Assembly (NCBI GenBank): GCA_025769875.1
Contig: JAGFNK010000002.1
Span: 248,001 to 312,000, forward strand
DNA from: Russula earlei
Taxonomy: Eukaryota > Basidiomycota > Agaricomycetes > Russulales > Russulaceae
Length of the DNA: 64,000 nucleotides
Direction of reading: 5' to 3'
Part shown: piece after piece, positions 12,297 through 23,861 of the stretch
Numbering within the stretch: the stretch's first letter is position 1
Layout of the letters: each line of letters begins with the position of its first letter
Translations under genes and position numbers: made by a program
Notes under the pieces: model-generated
Seen by the model: the letters and a program-made list of their open reading frames with translations, nothing else
Database searches by the model: none
What the model was told of the DNA's origin: nothing

Positions 12297-12854
12297 ATGG
12301 GCCCGAGTCAAAAAACGCCATTGATTTCGTTGTGTGATGAGGAGAGCAAAGCAAATATGATGTCGAGGCGGGGTCCAGGGTCGACGTTGCGCAGTTGTAT
12401 GAGTTAAGTGGAGGGTCAAGGTGGCGGTGCAGAGTAGAACCCGAACCGTTGGGACGAAATTGCCAATCAAGGTTGATATCCCGACCTGCGCCGAGGGAAT
12501 GGAATGAGGAGGACTCGCCCGATCTAAATGTGTGATTCGATTTATAATTTCTGTAATAAATAATTCTAAAAGAAAAGAAACCCCATTTAGAGGTTGGCCG
12601 GAACGCCACCCCACCCGTTGGGTTGGGTTGGGTTCAGTTCAGAGAAATAGGCTTCTGCCCTCTGCCTCTGCCCCGTGCCAGTCGAGTCTAGCTAGCTGCC
12701 CGAGTCGAGTCTAGCTAGCTTCCTGGTCTGAGAAAGCGCGGATGTATACGCCTCTGCCGACCCAACTGGGTTTTCTTTCCCAGACAAACTCTTTTGACGC
12801 CCACCCATCAATAGTTGGACCGAGTCAGCAGCCCCCCTGCACCGCACGCTCACA
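12297..12854. other. Gene-free interval upstream of the HMG-box gene
   Basis: Contains a GTTGG-repeat stretch near 12615-12635 and the 17-bp direct repeat listed separately. Leftward open frames here lack any domain signal. It should hold the 3' flank of NDUFA13 and the HMG promoter. Confidence 0.5.
12681..12720. repeat. Perfect 17-bp direct repeat, two copies
   Basis: The unit GTCGAGTCTAGCTAGCT occurs at 12681-12697 and again at 12704-12720, a 23-base period with a 6-base spacer. Each unit contains the palindrome AGCTAGCT. It lies about 135-330 bases upstream of the possible starts of the HMG-box gene and could be a paired regulator site or simply a small duplication. Confidence 0.9.
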
Positions 12855-14821
12855 ATGACAATGCCCAGATTCTTGAGGCAGATCTGCTTCTACTCGCGCT
12901 CACTCCCACCCCTATTTAACCGCCCTCCGCCCGTCGGCCATCCCCCTTCCGCTCTCATGCAAGTGCAAGTCTGCTCTCGCCTTCATAACCGTTTTCCGCC
13001 TCATTGCTCTCCTCTCATGCTCGATCACTCACCCTTCCTTGACTGTCCCTCTGAGTCCTTCCCCCCAGAGTCCCCAGTTTTCGATTCTGAGCAGCTCATC
13101 TTTGGTCCGCTCGACGTGGACGACGGCCGGAGACACGACCCCTCCCTCTCATTCCCATGGGACGCAACGGGCGCCCTTCCAACCTCTCCCGTCCCCACTC
13201 ACTCCGTCACCGCTTCCCCCGCATCGTCGGCCAGCTTGCTCGACTTTGCCACCTCCCCCCCATCGAGTGACTTCAGTTTCACGCCCAGTTCCTTCCCCGG
13301 ACTTGCAGACCTCAATCCCGCCCTTGTTGACCTAGATGATCGCAATCTGTATTCCAACTGGCTCGTAGATGATCTTTCCGCCGCTTCATCTACTTCCGTT
13401 CCCATCATCGTGTCTTCCACCCCATCGGACGCTCAACCGTCGACCCAAGCCGTCCTCACACAATATATTGGCGATAACGGTTCATTAGCCTTCCCCAAGA
13501 TGGGATCCTTTTCACCCCCTCTCGAATACATCGCTCCTCGTCCCCTACCGCGATCTGTTGAAGAGACCCCCATGGCGTCCATTTCTCCTCCTCAGATTAC
13601 GCAACCCTCATGGGCTGCGCAGCTTTGGAGTCACCCAGACCTTGCGGGCGCCAGTGCCTCTCCGGTGCCACATCTACTTCATCCCCCCGATGAATCCGAC
13701 AACTTTGCCACGCAGCGTCCGCAGCGCGGTCGCAACAACTCTTTACACGCACACACCATCTTCCAATCTTCAAGCGCTCCCCCCGGCCTTCAAATCCATA
13801 CACCTCCACTAACGCGTGCGTACAGCAGACGTGCCGAATCTGTCAGCATGGACGGTGATCATGATGCCACCGTACGACGGAAGAGGAAGTCGTCCGATGT
13901 GGAGCTCTCGGCAAGCGGCGACCCGCCGCGGCAGACCGAAGGTAATTTATCTATTTTCATCAAGTTTTTTTTTTCCTGTTGACCAAGGGATAACTAGTCG
14001 TCCCGCAGAAGTCCCTCTTGCGACCCCCCAAGCTGGCTCCTTCCGCCTGGCAGCTCTACTTTACAGACTGGATTCAGCGACATCAGGCATCCAGCACTCG
14101 CAAGCTCAATGTCGCACAGGCGGCTAAGGAAGCCGGAGTAGAGTATGCTAGGCTTAGCGCTGAGGAGAAAGAGGTATGGCATTCTGCACGCTTTCAACCC
14201 ACTCATCTCATTGCCGTTAGCCATACAAACGACGATCCCTCGCTATGAAGGAAATCAGGGAGCGTGAACACCACGCTTACATGAGTTCGCTGACCCCGGA
14301 AGACATCAAACGTGAAAATATGTTTCGTGCTGCGCAGCGCAAAGCAGGTAAATCGCGGAGGGGGAACATCAAAGACCCAAATGCCCCCAAGAAGCCCCTC
14401 AGCGCATACTTCATGTTCTTGCAACGGATTCGATCGGACCCTGTTCTAGTGAACGGCGTGTTCGGCGACGAGACGGAAACAACGAAACAGAGCGTCCTTG
14501 CTGCAGAGAAGTGGCGCTCGATGACAGATGAAGAGCGCAAGGTGCGAGACGGCTTGAATCTACCAATGACACCCCAGCTGATGTACTTTTGGCCAGCCCT
14601 TCCTTGCCCAAGCCGAGCAAGAGAAGCTAGAGTATGAGTCTGCCCGCAAACTGTATGAGGAAGGTACGACGGGTTACGGCGGCACAAGCATCAGCTTCAG
14701 TGTCCTGCCAGAGAGCCCTTTCCACTCCACCGCTGCAGTCCCAATTCGGCCACTCCGGCCGATCAAGAGGGGCACTGTTGTAGTTGGGTCGGGAACAGAG
14801 GGAGACGCCTTTTACGATTGA
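12855..14821 (+). CDS. HMG-box protein, probable transcription factor
   Basis: Probable nuclear DNA-binding protein. The first exon codes for about 360 residues of Ser/Pro-rich disordered sequence with acidic patches, ending in a basic stretch (VRRKRKSSDVE). After an intron near 13940-14010 comes a diverged box-like segment (KLAPSAWQLYFTDWIQRH). A clearer HMG box follows: DPNAPKKPLSAYFMFLQRIR, VFGDETETTKQSVLAAEKWR and SMTDEERK, then after an intron at about 14543-14598 PFLAQAEQEKLEYESARKLY. The protein ends GDAFYD. The first ATG is 12855, but a TATA-like TATTTAA near 12911 and the UTR-like peptide before it make residue 55 (ATG at 13017, MLDHSPF) a likely true start. Targets are unknown. Confidence 0.8.
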
Positions 14822-15157
14822 CCCATTCCAGGATGCTTTGCATGTCCTTCTTGAAGACTTTTCCACTTGAATCCTTCAGTTTACCTTTCGCCAGGCAGCG
14901 AGCCATTCGCGTTCGGTATTATCCACCTATGGTATCATTCACGTATACCTGATACGTTGTACCATATCTTGATTTCCCTAGCCTTTTCTCTTGGAGGGAT
15001 TAGTCCTCACCGCCATGCCCGTTTACCCTCGATACGATGATGAATGCCCACGGACTTATTGACGATATATACCTGTATACCACCCCTCTGTATTGTTAGG
15101 CCTCCCCGACTTAATATGTCATGACCTCTTTGATAGAATGAACGGATACAGAAACTG
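14822..15157. other. Convergent 3' flank of HMG-box and GNAT genes
   Basis: About 340 bases between two converging stop codons. No coding segment or clear repeat seen. Confidence 0.5.
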
Positions 15158-15873
15158 TTATGGAGATAAGGACAAATGGACGACCATTAACTGATGCGGA
15201 GCGCCCTCTTCATCAAACTCTTCTCCCTGAGATAGGGTGAATTGACGGGGTTAAGCGAGTCAGCCCACCCAAGATGGATACGGAGAGAGCACGCCGACGT
15301 TCACCTCAGGGGCATAGCCAAATCTAGCGGACAATAGAAAAAGAGGCTGTGAGAAGGTGTGAAGGGCATGTCGAGCATACCTGGCATAGAACGCTTTGAC
15401 CGGGATTTGTGAGTGGCAAACCACTTTGGCCAGGCGCTCCCCGCGTGACCGAGAGTCGGTGATGATCCACTCGTGGAGCGCGAACACGAGCTCGCGACCA
15501 AAGTGGTAATTGCGGAAATCTTTCAGAACGGCAAGACGGCCGAGTTTGTAACAAGGGACGCCGCGAGAAGAAGCTCGAACGGCGCGAACTGTCCCAATCG
15601 GTTGAAGAGAGGGCAGGAGGCGGAGCAAAAAGTGCTCAGCTGCCTCGTCTGGTCTGCGAAAGAAGGAGCGGGGAACAAGCCAACCCTTTAACCACGGCGT
15701 CGGGGCGCGTGAACACACACTGGCACACACTCGTCGATCTCGCCGTCCAGTGGGAAACCCTGTTCACGATGGAACACGTCGACGCGGACGGCGTGACACT
15801 GCTGGCGGAGCTGATCTCGGCCGGATTGTCCCACAGACGGGACGTGGACGATCTCGAATTTCGCCCCAGACAT
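15158..15873 (-). CDS. GNAT-family N-acetyltransferase
   Basis: Acetyl-CoA-dependent transferase of the GNAT fold; the substrate is not known. The start at 15873 gives MSGAKFEIVHV, followed by the fold's first strand and helix (VRVDVFHREQGFPLDGEIDE). After a 77-base intron come HFLLRLLPS and GTVRAVRASS, then the CoA-binding core KLGRLAVLKDFRNYHFGREL, in which the R-x3-FGR turn stands in place of QxxGxG. VVCHSQIPVKAFYAR leads over an intron to FGYAPE, then GEEFDEEGAPHQLMVV, the usual C-terminus of this subgroup. Four exons, about 165 residues. Frames running through the introns were discarded. The gene is divergent from the PPR gene, with 223 bases between starts. Confidence 0.85.
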
Positions 15874-16096
15874 TGTCGTTGGTCGGGTCCGTGGGTGGTT
15901 CGTTAGTGCTGGCAAAGCTAGGCCGCCTTTCGGCTCTTGCCGACCTCGCTTTGCAGGACAGGAGGGGGCCAACCTCGTACGCGCATATCCTTTCCCTGCG
16001 TTCACGTACGGCGGCCTTTATCACCCATCCCTTCTTAGGCCACCCGACCCCGTCTTTCTGGCCAAGAGACGCGTTCCCGCATCTCACGTTCGGCTG

Positions 16097-19000
16097 ATGG
16101 TCGAACCTATCCTCGCCATCGCCAACTTCCTTCTCCCACAGTCCTCGTCCTCGTCTCGCTCTATTCGCGCGCTCCACACCATCATGCCTCGGCTCCTTTC
16201 ATACCTTGCTTCTTCTCAGCCTGATCGCTCACATGCCCAAATATCTCGTGAAAAAGGGAAAGGGAAGGCGGCGCTCGGAGATGACCATGACCACGCCTTG
16301 TTCGAATCCTCGAACTGGTTGCATATCGCCCATCGTGAGTCCTCTCCTCGTATCCCATCAGCGGGAACATTTTTTTTTACCCCAAATAATTCGTTCATGC
16401 GCGTCAAATCAGACCACCCGGCTCAGTGCCGCCGTGCACGTTCCGTTTCGTCCAGCGGCACCATGATCTTCCCGTCCGCGAGACACGGCCCACCTGGTAT
16501 ATGGAAACGCAGAGGCGTGCGGTGCTTCAGTTCTCCCGCACAGGCGGTTCAGCACAGCGACACGGGCCAGACCCGACCAGAGCCACCTTCCGCCATAATC
16601 GATCGCCTCGCTAGCGGCGCGCCCTTGCCCAACCCTTCCCAGCGGCTCGTCGATCTTAAAGCCGCCTGGGGCGCCTTCGTGGAGCTCCGTAAGCAGCCTT
16701 GTCCGCCCCAACCTTCAGTGGTGATCGACTTTGTCGATCGCGCGCTCTCCGCGATCGAAGGGACGCTCGTGCACCGGGATAAAATGCGTGAGCTTCTCCG
16801 GTGGTCTGTCCGCTTACGACGTGCCCTCAGGCAGCTTGGCGATTTCAAAAATCTCCCTTCGGCCGAGTCGGATCGCGCGCTCTGTCTCTGGATTCGCGTA
16901 CAGGCCTTGCTCGAACGCTTCGACGACGTGGCCGCATGCTTTCACCGCATGTGGGATAGCCGGCCCATCGAGGAGGCGCCTCTCGGCCATCCGGAGCTCA
17001 TGATGGTAGAAACCGTCCTGCAAGCTCTCTTGCGCCATCGCGGCCCAGTCGCCGTCCTAAATTTCATCGTCTCTCAATACACCCTGGGTCGGCTCGTCAA
17101 TATGTCCTCATCCCGTCAATCTTCTCGGGCGCCTCCCGAGTTGAGCAATATCGCGTTCAGAATATTTGACCGTATCACCTCCCCGGTGGGGGTTATCGCA
17201 GGCATGCACGGCAAGCCAAAGAAGGAGATCTCCTTCACCGGAGTATTGCTCATCAAATACCTCATCCGACGGCGTGCTCCCGAGGATGCTCTGGCTGTTT
17301 GCAAGGAGATGCGGCGACAGTCGGTGGAAATCACCCCTTCAATAAAGTTGTGGCTTGTCCGAACCCTCGTTCGGGAGCATGCCGTCGAGCAGGCAAACAC
17401 ACTTTTCTCCGAGATATCGGCATCCGTTCCTTTTGGTTATGAGAATGGACGCTTTCTCGCAACTGCCCTTTATCTTTTTGCCAATCAAGGCGACGTTGCC
17501 CGTTCCGAGGCTGCTTTTCGGTCCTTAGAAGAAAAAGACTTGGTTGACAACCGGGCTATTGGGTTGCGACTCCTCGCTCACGCTCACAATGGGGATGTCG
17601 AAACGGCCGTTCGATATTTTCATGAACATTTTCCACGGAACACTGAACTTGAGGATCGACCGGACATATTCCACTACACCGCTATCCTGATCGCACACGC
17701 CAAGGCAGACGACAGTGCTGGCCTGGGAAAGTGGCTCCGCAACATGATCGCGGATGGCGTGGAACCTGATCGCCATGTCTATAACATATTGCTGGAAGAT
17801 CGTGCCCAACGTGGAATGTTTGAAGATGTTGCCTCCATCATCGACGACATGCGCATTCGCCAACTCCCTCCGCTTGCCGAGACATACACGACTGTCATCA
17901 CAGCCCTTGCAAAACGTGGGGACCCTGTCACGGCTGAGGCCTTCTACAAGAAGGCTGTCAGAGAGGGCGTCAAACCGGACAGGCAAATGATCGCATCTCT
18001 GATGACGGCTCATTCAGAGGTTGGCTCCTGGAAGGGTGTCATCAGGGCCTTTGATTATTTATCCTCCTCGAAAGACCGCCACCTCCGGCCCCGCATCGAC
18101 GTCTACAACGTTCTTCTACAGGCATACGTACTCGCAGGATCGCCATTCGAAATCGTTTCTGATATCTTCCAAAAGATGGAACACGCCGGCGTCCGGCCGA
18201 CCGTTCACACGTTCTCGATCCTCATCAAGTCCGCATGTGACTCGGGTCAGATGGACGTTGCAATGCGTGTGTTCATTGAGTTGGACAGCCTAGCGCAATT
18301 ATGGGAAACGGGAATCAAGATGAATGTCTATGCCCTTACCATTATCATGGGGGGATACTTGCGCCTGGGAGATCGACTCAAAGCAAAGGAGATCTACGAT
18401 GAGATGTTGTTTCGCGGTATCATGCCCACGTCTGTCACGTACGGTTTGATCCTCAGGTCCTACGTCACGGAAGACCGTCGGGAGAACATCCAGCTCGCTC
18501 GCGATTTTATCAAGTCCCTCATGGAATCTTCTGACCAGTCCCAAAAGTGGCTCTCGACGTCCTACGGCAGGCTTTCAGGCTTTGAACACATATACAGCCC
18601 CCTGATGACCTTGTTCGCTCGGAAGGCCAGACCGGAGCAGGTCGAGGAGCTGATGGACGACATGGCCAGGGCAGGAGGCAAACGCACCCTGGCGACCCTC
18701 ACGCTACTGCTGAACGCTTACCGGAATGCGGGCGAGGTGGACGAGTGTCGACGAGTGTGGGACGAGATCCTTCCCGTCGCGCTGCGCTACGTTCAGACCG
18801 GAGAACTGCTCGGCGATTCAGATCCAGATTTCCCACGCGCGGACGTCCAGCGCAAGGCAAATGTCATCTGCGTGCCCCTATCCATCCACATGGACGCGCT
18901 CTCGGCCGCCGGCGAACATGCAGAGGTGGCGGAAGTTTGGAAGACGGTCCGCGCGCGCGGCTTTGCGCTGGATTCGCACAACTGGAATCACCTGATAGTC

Positions 19001-19769
19001 GTCCTCGTACGCGCAGGGGAGATCGAGCGCGCGTTTCAGATCTTGGAGAACATCATCATGCCATTCGTTCCGCCACCAGCGCCCGACGACGACCAACACG
19101 ACGACCACGTTGGCAAACCCAACAGCCCATTCGGCCGCTTCTTCTTTTCCTTCTTCTTCTTCTCCTCGTGATCCAGCGCCACGAACACCACTATCGTACG
19201 ATGACGAAGTTCCGCCACTTCCGCCACAGGACGCCGCCGGTGCCCCGGCGATGGCGATAGGGGCAGCAGCCACGCGCGTCCGGAGGACGGCCCTCAGCTC
19301 CGCGGCACGGGCGTCTGTCACGGAGCAATTGGCAAAAGAGCTGCGGGTCGTCGGTCACCCAGAGCAGCCCGAGACGCAGCCCGAGCCGGGGTGGTCGGCG
19401 GATCAACAGCCTAGCGCCCAAACGCGCGAGCGCGCCACCGCTCCCGATTTTGCTCACCCCTTGCACATCCTGCAGCAGATCCTGCCGTCCTGGGACGCCT
19501 CGCAGCCCCATGCGGCGGTCGTGACTCTGCTGATGAACGTTCTCGGTCAGCTGGAGGTCGGCCGCATGGTTCCGCCCGTTCCCCCGCGGCGCCTCGCCGG
19601 GGCGGCCGGATCGACGTCGACGTGGCAGGGCACCGAGAGCGAGGCAACGGCAGCGAGGGCGCTACTCGAACAAATACACGCGTCCTGCCCGCGAGCCGTC
19701 ACGTTGGTGAGAGAGTATGAGTACAGGATACGTGTTCGCCGGGAGTTAGCGAGGATGTTGGATGAGTGA
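16097..19769 (+). CDS. Large pentatricopeptide-repeat (PPR) protein, probably mitochondrial
   Basis: RNA-binding helical-repeat protein, by family likely acting on mitochondrial transcripts. A single frame runs 1,024 codons from 16097. The first 150 residues are Arg/Ser-rich with few acids, fitting an import signal; the ATG at 16184 (MPRLLSYLASS) is an alternative start. PPR units of about 35 residues are seen from residue 380 on, for example HVYNILLEDRAQRGMFEDV, TYTTVITALAKRGDPVTAEA, VYNVLLQAYVLAG and HTFSILIKSACDSGQMDVAM. Near 19080-19140 the sense frame shifts by +1, and a further 200 residues end CPRAVTLVREYEYRIRVRRE; these resemble the C-terminus of such proteins. I include them as one gene, joined by a short intron or a frameshift. 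Confidence 0.82.
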
Positions 19770-19975
19770 GAGTTAGACGTTAGAACGCTTGATATGATAA
19801 CACTAGTACATTATTATTTACTCCACTCCGCCCGCACTGTAAGGAAACCAGGCAATAACGCACACAAAAACATTACTGTAGGAAGCAACTAACTCGGTTA
19901 CCTATCGTCTGCCAAGTGGCACACATGACAATGCATAGGCGCGCATGCGCGCACGATGAATGAGGTCCCCAAAAC

Positions 19976-22132
19976 CTAGCTCCCGTCTGAATCATCAGAA
20001 CCATCCGATCCGGCTCTACGACGCCGCCGTCCATGTTTGCCTGAGCCATGCCGGTTTCGCTATAGATCAAGCGCACACACGAATTCCCATTAGCCGGCCC
20101 ATTAGCCGGAAAAAGAGTCACATCGAAGGGGAACGCGCACCAGTGGCAATTTCTGTCCCTGATTCCCGAAAGCAATGGAAAGTGCGGTGGTGTCTGACGT
20201 GTTCGAATTAGAACTCTTTGACCGTCGGAGGAGGACAAAAAGACTGCATTGCGCCATCCATCAACTAACCTGGCACGCCCGGAAAGCGTTTGGCAGAGTA
20301 GACGTCAAATCCCTGCGTGTACGTCTGAGCGAGTATTGGTGAAACGTCGTTGTGAACCCGAAGAGCGCCGTTTTCGGGAGAGGTTAGCCTGTCAGATTAA
20401 CAAGCGTTATCGGCCGTGTCAGTGCCGATATGGAGATCGGGCGAGGAGTGGAATAGGTTGAGGACTTACGCGCCAACGTTCATGAGCCGTAGCCTGAGGC
20501 GAAAACGGCCTGCATACGCACACATACCGGAATGATTTAGTGATTTATTAAAAACTTTAAAATGGCACGAGCGAGGAAAGGCACGTCATACCTTCTGTTC
20601 GGATTGATAGGTCCTGGAAGAGGAAGAAAACGCCGGGCTTGCGATGTTCATCGAGCAAGCGGCAAGCGTTCGCTGAGAGAGGGCCGACGAGCGTGCGGGT
20701 ATAAACATGTCCCGGTAGCGGGATGTTTGCTACTGGACTCGAGGAACTTGATGGGGATAAGTGACCCTCTCGCATTTGTTGTTGTGCCATCGAGGCAGAC
20801 GCATACATAGGTTGTTCCAACGAAGTATGGTTAGGAGGTGGTCCGGTATCTGGGCGGCTAACGGGCATCTCCTGCGGTGGTCGAGGACCAGAGTGAGTGA
20901 AGACACGTGCATGGGATGTTGGGGAGACAGGCTGCGACCAGGGGGGTTGGCCGTCTTGGAGTTGGACGCTTTGGTATTGAGCAGGAAGCGCGCTAGAAAG
21001 GGAAGGGTCAAAGGCAGATGGAACAGAGTTAGATGAAATGGAGGATTGTCCCTGGGCGTCTAATGCATCGTACTGTGGGCCTGGAACCCCAATGGCGATA
21101 CCCATTTGTACTAGCGTCCGGAGTAGCCGATACATTAGAGTGCCATCCATCTGGGGGCAAGGGAGATATTGGTGGCGGACCAGCCATGCTGGTGCTCAAA
21201 CTGGAAGGAAGGGGGCGAACGGGATATGTGTGGGTGGCTTGAGCGGTTGTGCCTGTGTGATACGCCAAATCTTGATTGTCGGGTATGGCGTTATAATTAG
21301 GAGCGGTTTGGAGAGTTATCGAGTTGCCTCCGGCGTCGTGCTGTGCATGTGGATATGGGTAGCCACTTCCATCGTACTCGGTGGGGACATGCGATAGTCC
21401 GGTCATCTGGATTGACGTGTCAAGAAACAGGCATGAGATAGGCGAGCGCTTGAAACAAACCTGATCCTCGACCGGAAGCCGCACCGGATATCTAGAGTTG
21501 GATGGTGTGCCAGTTTGGGGAGACGCCTCTTCTGAAAGTGGTGTCACAGGATGGTTGGGTCTCCGCTTCTTTGGAGCGTGAGCCGTACTGTAGCGATCCG
21601 AGGATGTGGGGTGAAGGACAAGGTTTCTGTCGAATTTCCCATCTGGGGACCAAAGATCCGCTGTCACGACGAAAAATGAACAGTCTATGTCGCTATGATC
21701 ACAGGCCGATTAAAAGATGCAAAGCGGGCGTTGTACAAGGTCACTCACTCATCATTCACAAGAGTTTGATCTTCGTTTTTTATAATTAATTTAGCCACAG
21801 TCGCTGGAGCTAAAGGTCGCCGATCCTAGTAAGAGGATAGAAGAGAGGCTCAAAGGTGAAGGGAAGCAGAAACAAGCTGTAGTTTGGCGTACTTTATCGC
21901 CAAAGCCGCACATTCGGGCACGAATGGGCTCCTGGACAACCTCCAAGGAGTAAAACCTACAGAAGGAAAGTATGAGTCAGCGATGCACGACATAGAGTGT
22001 GTCTGGTGAGGGGGCGAACCTCCGGTTGTACCATGAGCCCCAAGTCTCTGGACCATCGGCATCCATAGATGTGGTCTCTCTATTTGAAGCCAAGGCGGCG
22101 CTGTCACGTCTGTCGTTCAACTTCTGTATCAT
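19976..22132 (-). CDS. Velvet-domain regulator (VelB/VosA type)
   Basis: Fungal regulator of development and secondary metabolism whose velvet fold binds DNA like Rel proteins. The N-terminal half of the domain reads YSLEVVQEPIRARMCGFGDK, then DRRPLAPATVAKLII, IDCSFFVVTADLWSPDGKFD and NLVLHPTSSDRYS. A long Pro/Gln/Ser-rich insert (about 21.5-20.75 kb) follows, and the domain resumes with RTLVGPLSANACRLLDEHRK, PGVFFLFQDLSIRTEG, FRLRLRLMNVG, SPILAQTYTQGFDVYSAKRF and TALSIAFGNQGQKLPL. It ends with an Arg-rich and acidic Asp/Ser tail at the stop at 19976. A large insert within the domain is the VelB pattern. At least seven introns. The start at 22132 (MIQKLNDRRD) is plausible, not certain. Confidence 0.88.
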
Positions 22133-22282
22133 GACATTAAGTCGCCTGCAGAGAGAGAGATAGGATAGGAAACAAGGTGTAAGGCAAGTCGTCGTCGATG
22201 ACCCAGCTGAAAAGAATTCCCACGCACAAAGGACTGGTTAACCTTAACCTCAATCCCCCCTTGTACCCTCCACACGACAACC

Positions 22283-23786
22283 ATGGATCAGACTCTCGCC
22301 AGACGCTCTCTCCAAGAGCTCATAAAGCGTGAAGACCTCAAGAACAAGTTCTGCGTAGATTGCGGCAATCCCAATCCTCAATGGGCTTCTTTAAGGTCCG
22401 CCTCGTTCGTCTCGCACGCGTGACATTTCGACCGACCCGCTCTCTCAGCTTCGCAGTATTTATTTGCTTGCAATGTGCGGGAATTCACAGAGGTTTTGGC
22501 GTGCACATCAGGTGAACTCACTCATGTGATCGCTTTGAGATTTCCTAATGCACGTACCCCACGTAGCTTTGTCCGATCCGTATCGATGGATACCTGGCAG
22601 GAGGATCAAGTTCGGAGAATGAAGGTAAGGCAACCGTATTCCCCGATTACACTCATTCTAAGGTCGTAAAGATAGGAGGGAACGGCCCCTTTGTCGAATT
22701 TATGCGGTCATATACCCCAATAGAACACGGCGGTTATAGTGAGGGAATGTCAATCCACGAAAAATACCATTCTTGGGCCGCGGCTCAGTATCGTGAAAAG
22801 GTTCGTACATGATGTCGTAACGTCGCATCGTACCTGATCCCGTGAGTTTTCCTTTATCTCTTCAGTTAGATGCAGATCTTCAGGGTAAACCCTGGACCCC
22901 TTCCCTACCCCCTCAAGACTTCAAATCTCCCAATAGCGTCGTCGGCACTTCTGGCAGTCGCCCCCCGTCTGCTCAAGGTTTGCGAAAATCGCGTGCCTCT
23001 TCTCGCACCGGTGCAGGCACCGCCCTGCGTGCCGACTCGGCCTCTCCATCGCTTTCCTCCTCCGCGAGTCCGGTCATTCTGAAATCGAACGATAGCAAAC
23101 CTCAAAAAACAGCCAACGAGTCATATTTTGCGACACTCGGTTCCCTCAACGCTTCACGACCTGAAGACTTGCCCCCCTCTCTGGGCGGGCGATATCAAGG
23201 TTTCGGGAATACTCCCGACCCGCCCACCGAGCACCCATCCTACGGTCTTTCCTCACGCGCCGCCCCAACGCTGTCAGACTTGCAAGAAAATCCGATGGCC
23301 GCGCTCTCAAAAGGATGGTCACTCTTCTCGTCGGCAATGGTGGGGGCATCTCGCGCGGTGTCGGAGAACGTTATCCAGCCTGGCATGGAACGCGTTAAAG
23401 ATCCCACTTTCCATGCGAGCGTGCGTGGTTACGTTGGCGAAGCAGGGCGACGTGCGGGTCAAGTAGGGAGCTCCGTCAATCAGTGGGGCAAATCACAGCT
23501 CGGGGTGGACGTTGCCGAACAGTTGGGTGGAGTCGTGGACAGCGTTCGCGATCAGATAGGCGGTGGGCCTCATCGCAGAGGATATGATACCGTGTTTTCC
23601 GGTGGCTCGCGTGAGGAGGAGACCTCGGCGCTCTACCGTGATCACGAGGACGATGAAGACTTATTCAGCGAGTATCACGGCAATCATCATCCTGATGCAA
23701 CGAGCGATCGGGTGGGATCCTCAAAGGCGCTTGCGGAACCACCCAAGTCATCGGATGGCTGGGATGATGAGTGGAAGGACTTTTAA
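22283..23786 (+). CDS. GCS1: ADP-ribosylation factor GTPase-activating protein (ArfGAP1/Gcs1)
   Basis: Stimulates GTP hydrolysis on Arf1 and so controls COPI coat release at the Golgi. The start MDQTLARRSLQELIKREDLK leads into the ArfGAP zinc finger: CVDC, then WASL, then after an intron ICLQCAGIHRGFGVHIS. The catalytic-finger arginine lies in GIHRGFGVH, and FVRSVSMDTWQ is the next hallmark. GGNGPFVEFM, YHSWAAAQYREKLDADLQG and GKPWTPSLP follow. The C-terminal half from about residue 150 is Ser/Pro-rich, with amphipathic segments (MAALSKGWSLFSSAMVGASR and VNQWGKSQLG) that may act as curvature-sensing ALPS-like helices. The final WDDEWKDF fits a delta-COP-binding tryptophan motif. Introns fall near 22393-22455, 22511-22567, 22625-22670 and 22801-22865. 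Confidence 0.92.
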
Positions 23787-23861
23787 TAATCATGTGTAGT
23801 ACTACTCCCCTCCTCCCCTCTCCCGGGCCGAGTAATCCAATTTCTTTCCCTTCAGTCAGCC

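Noticed and set aside
15260..15730. Open frame running through introns of the GNAT gene
   Set aside because: Splicing at good GT-AG sites restores the family pattern (IDEPDEAAEHFLLR and YARFGYAPE); the read-through peptide does not.
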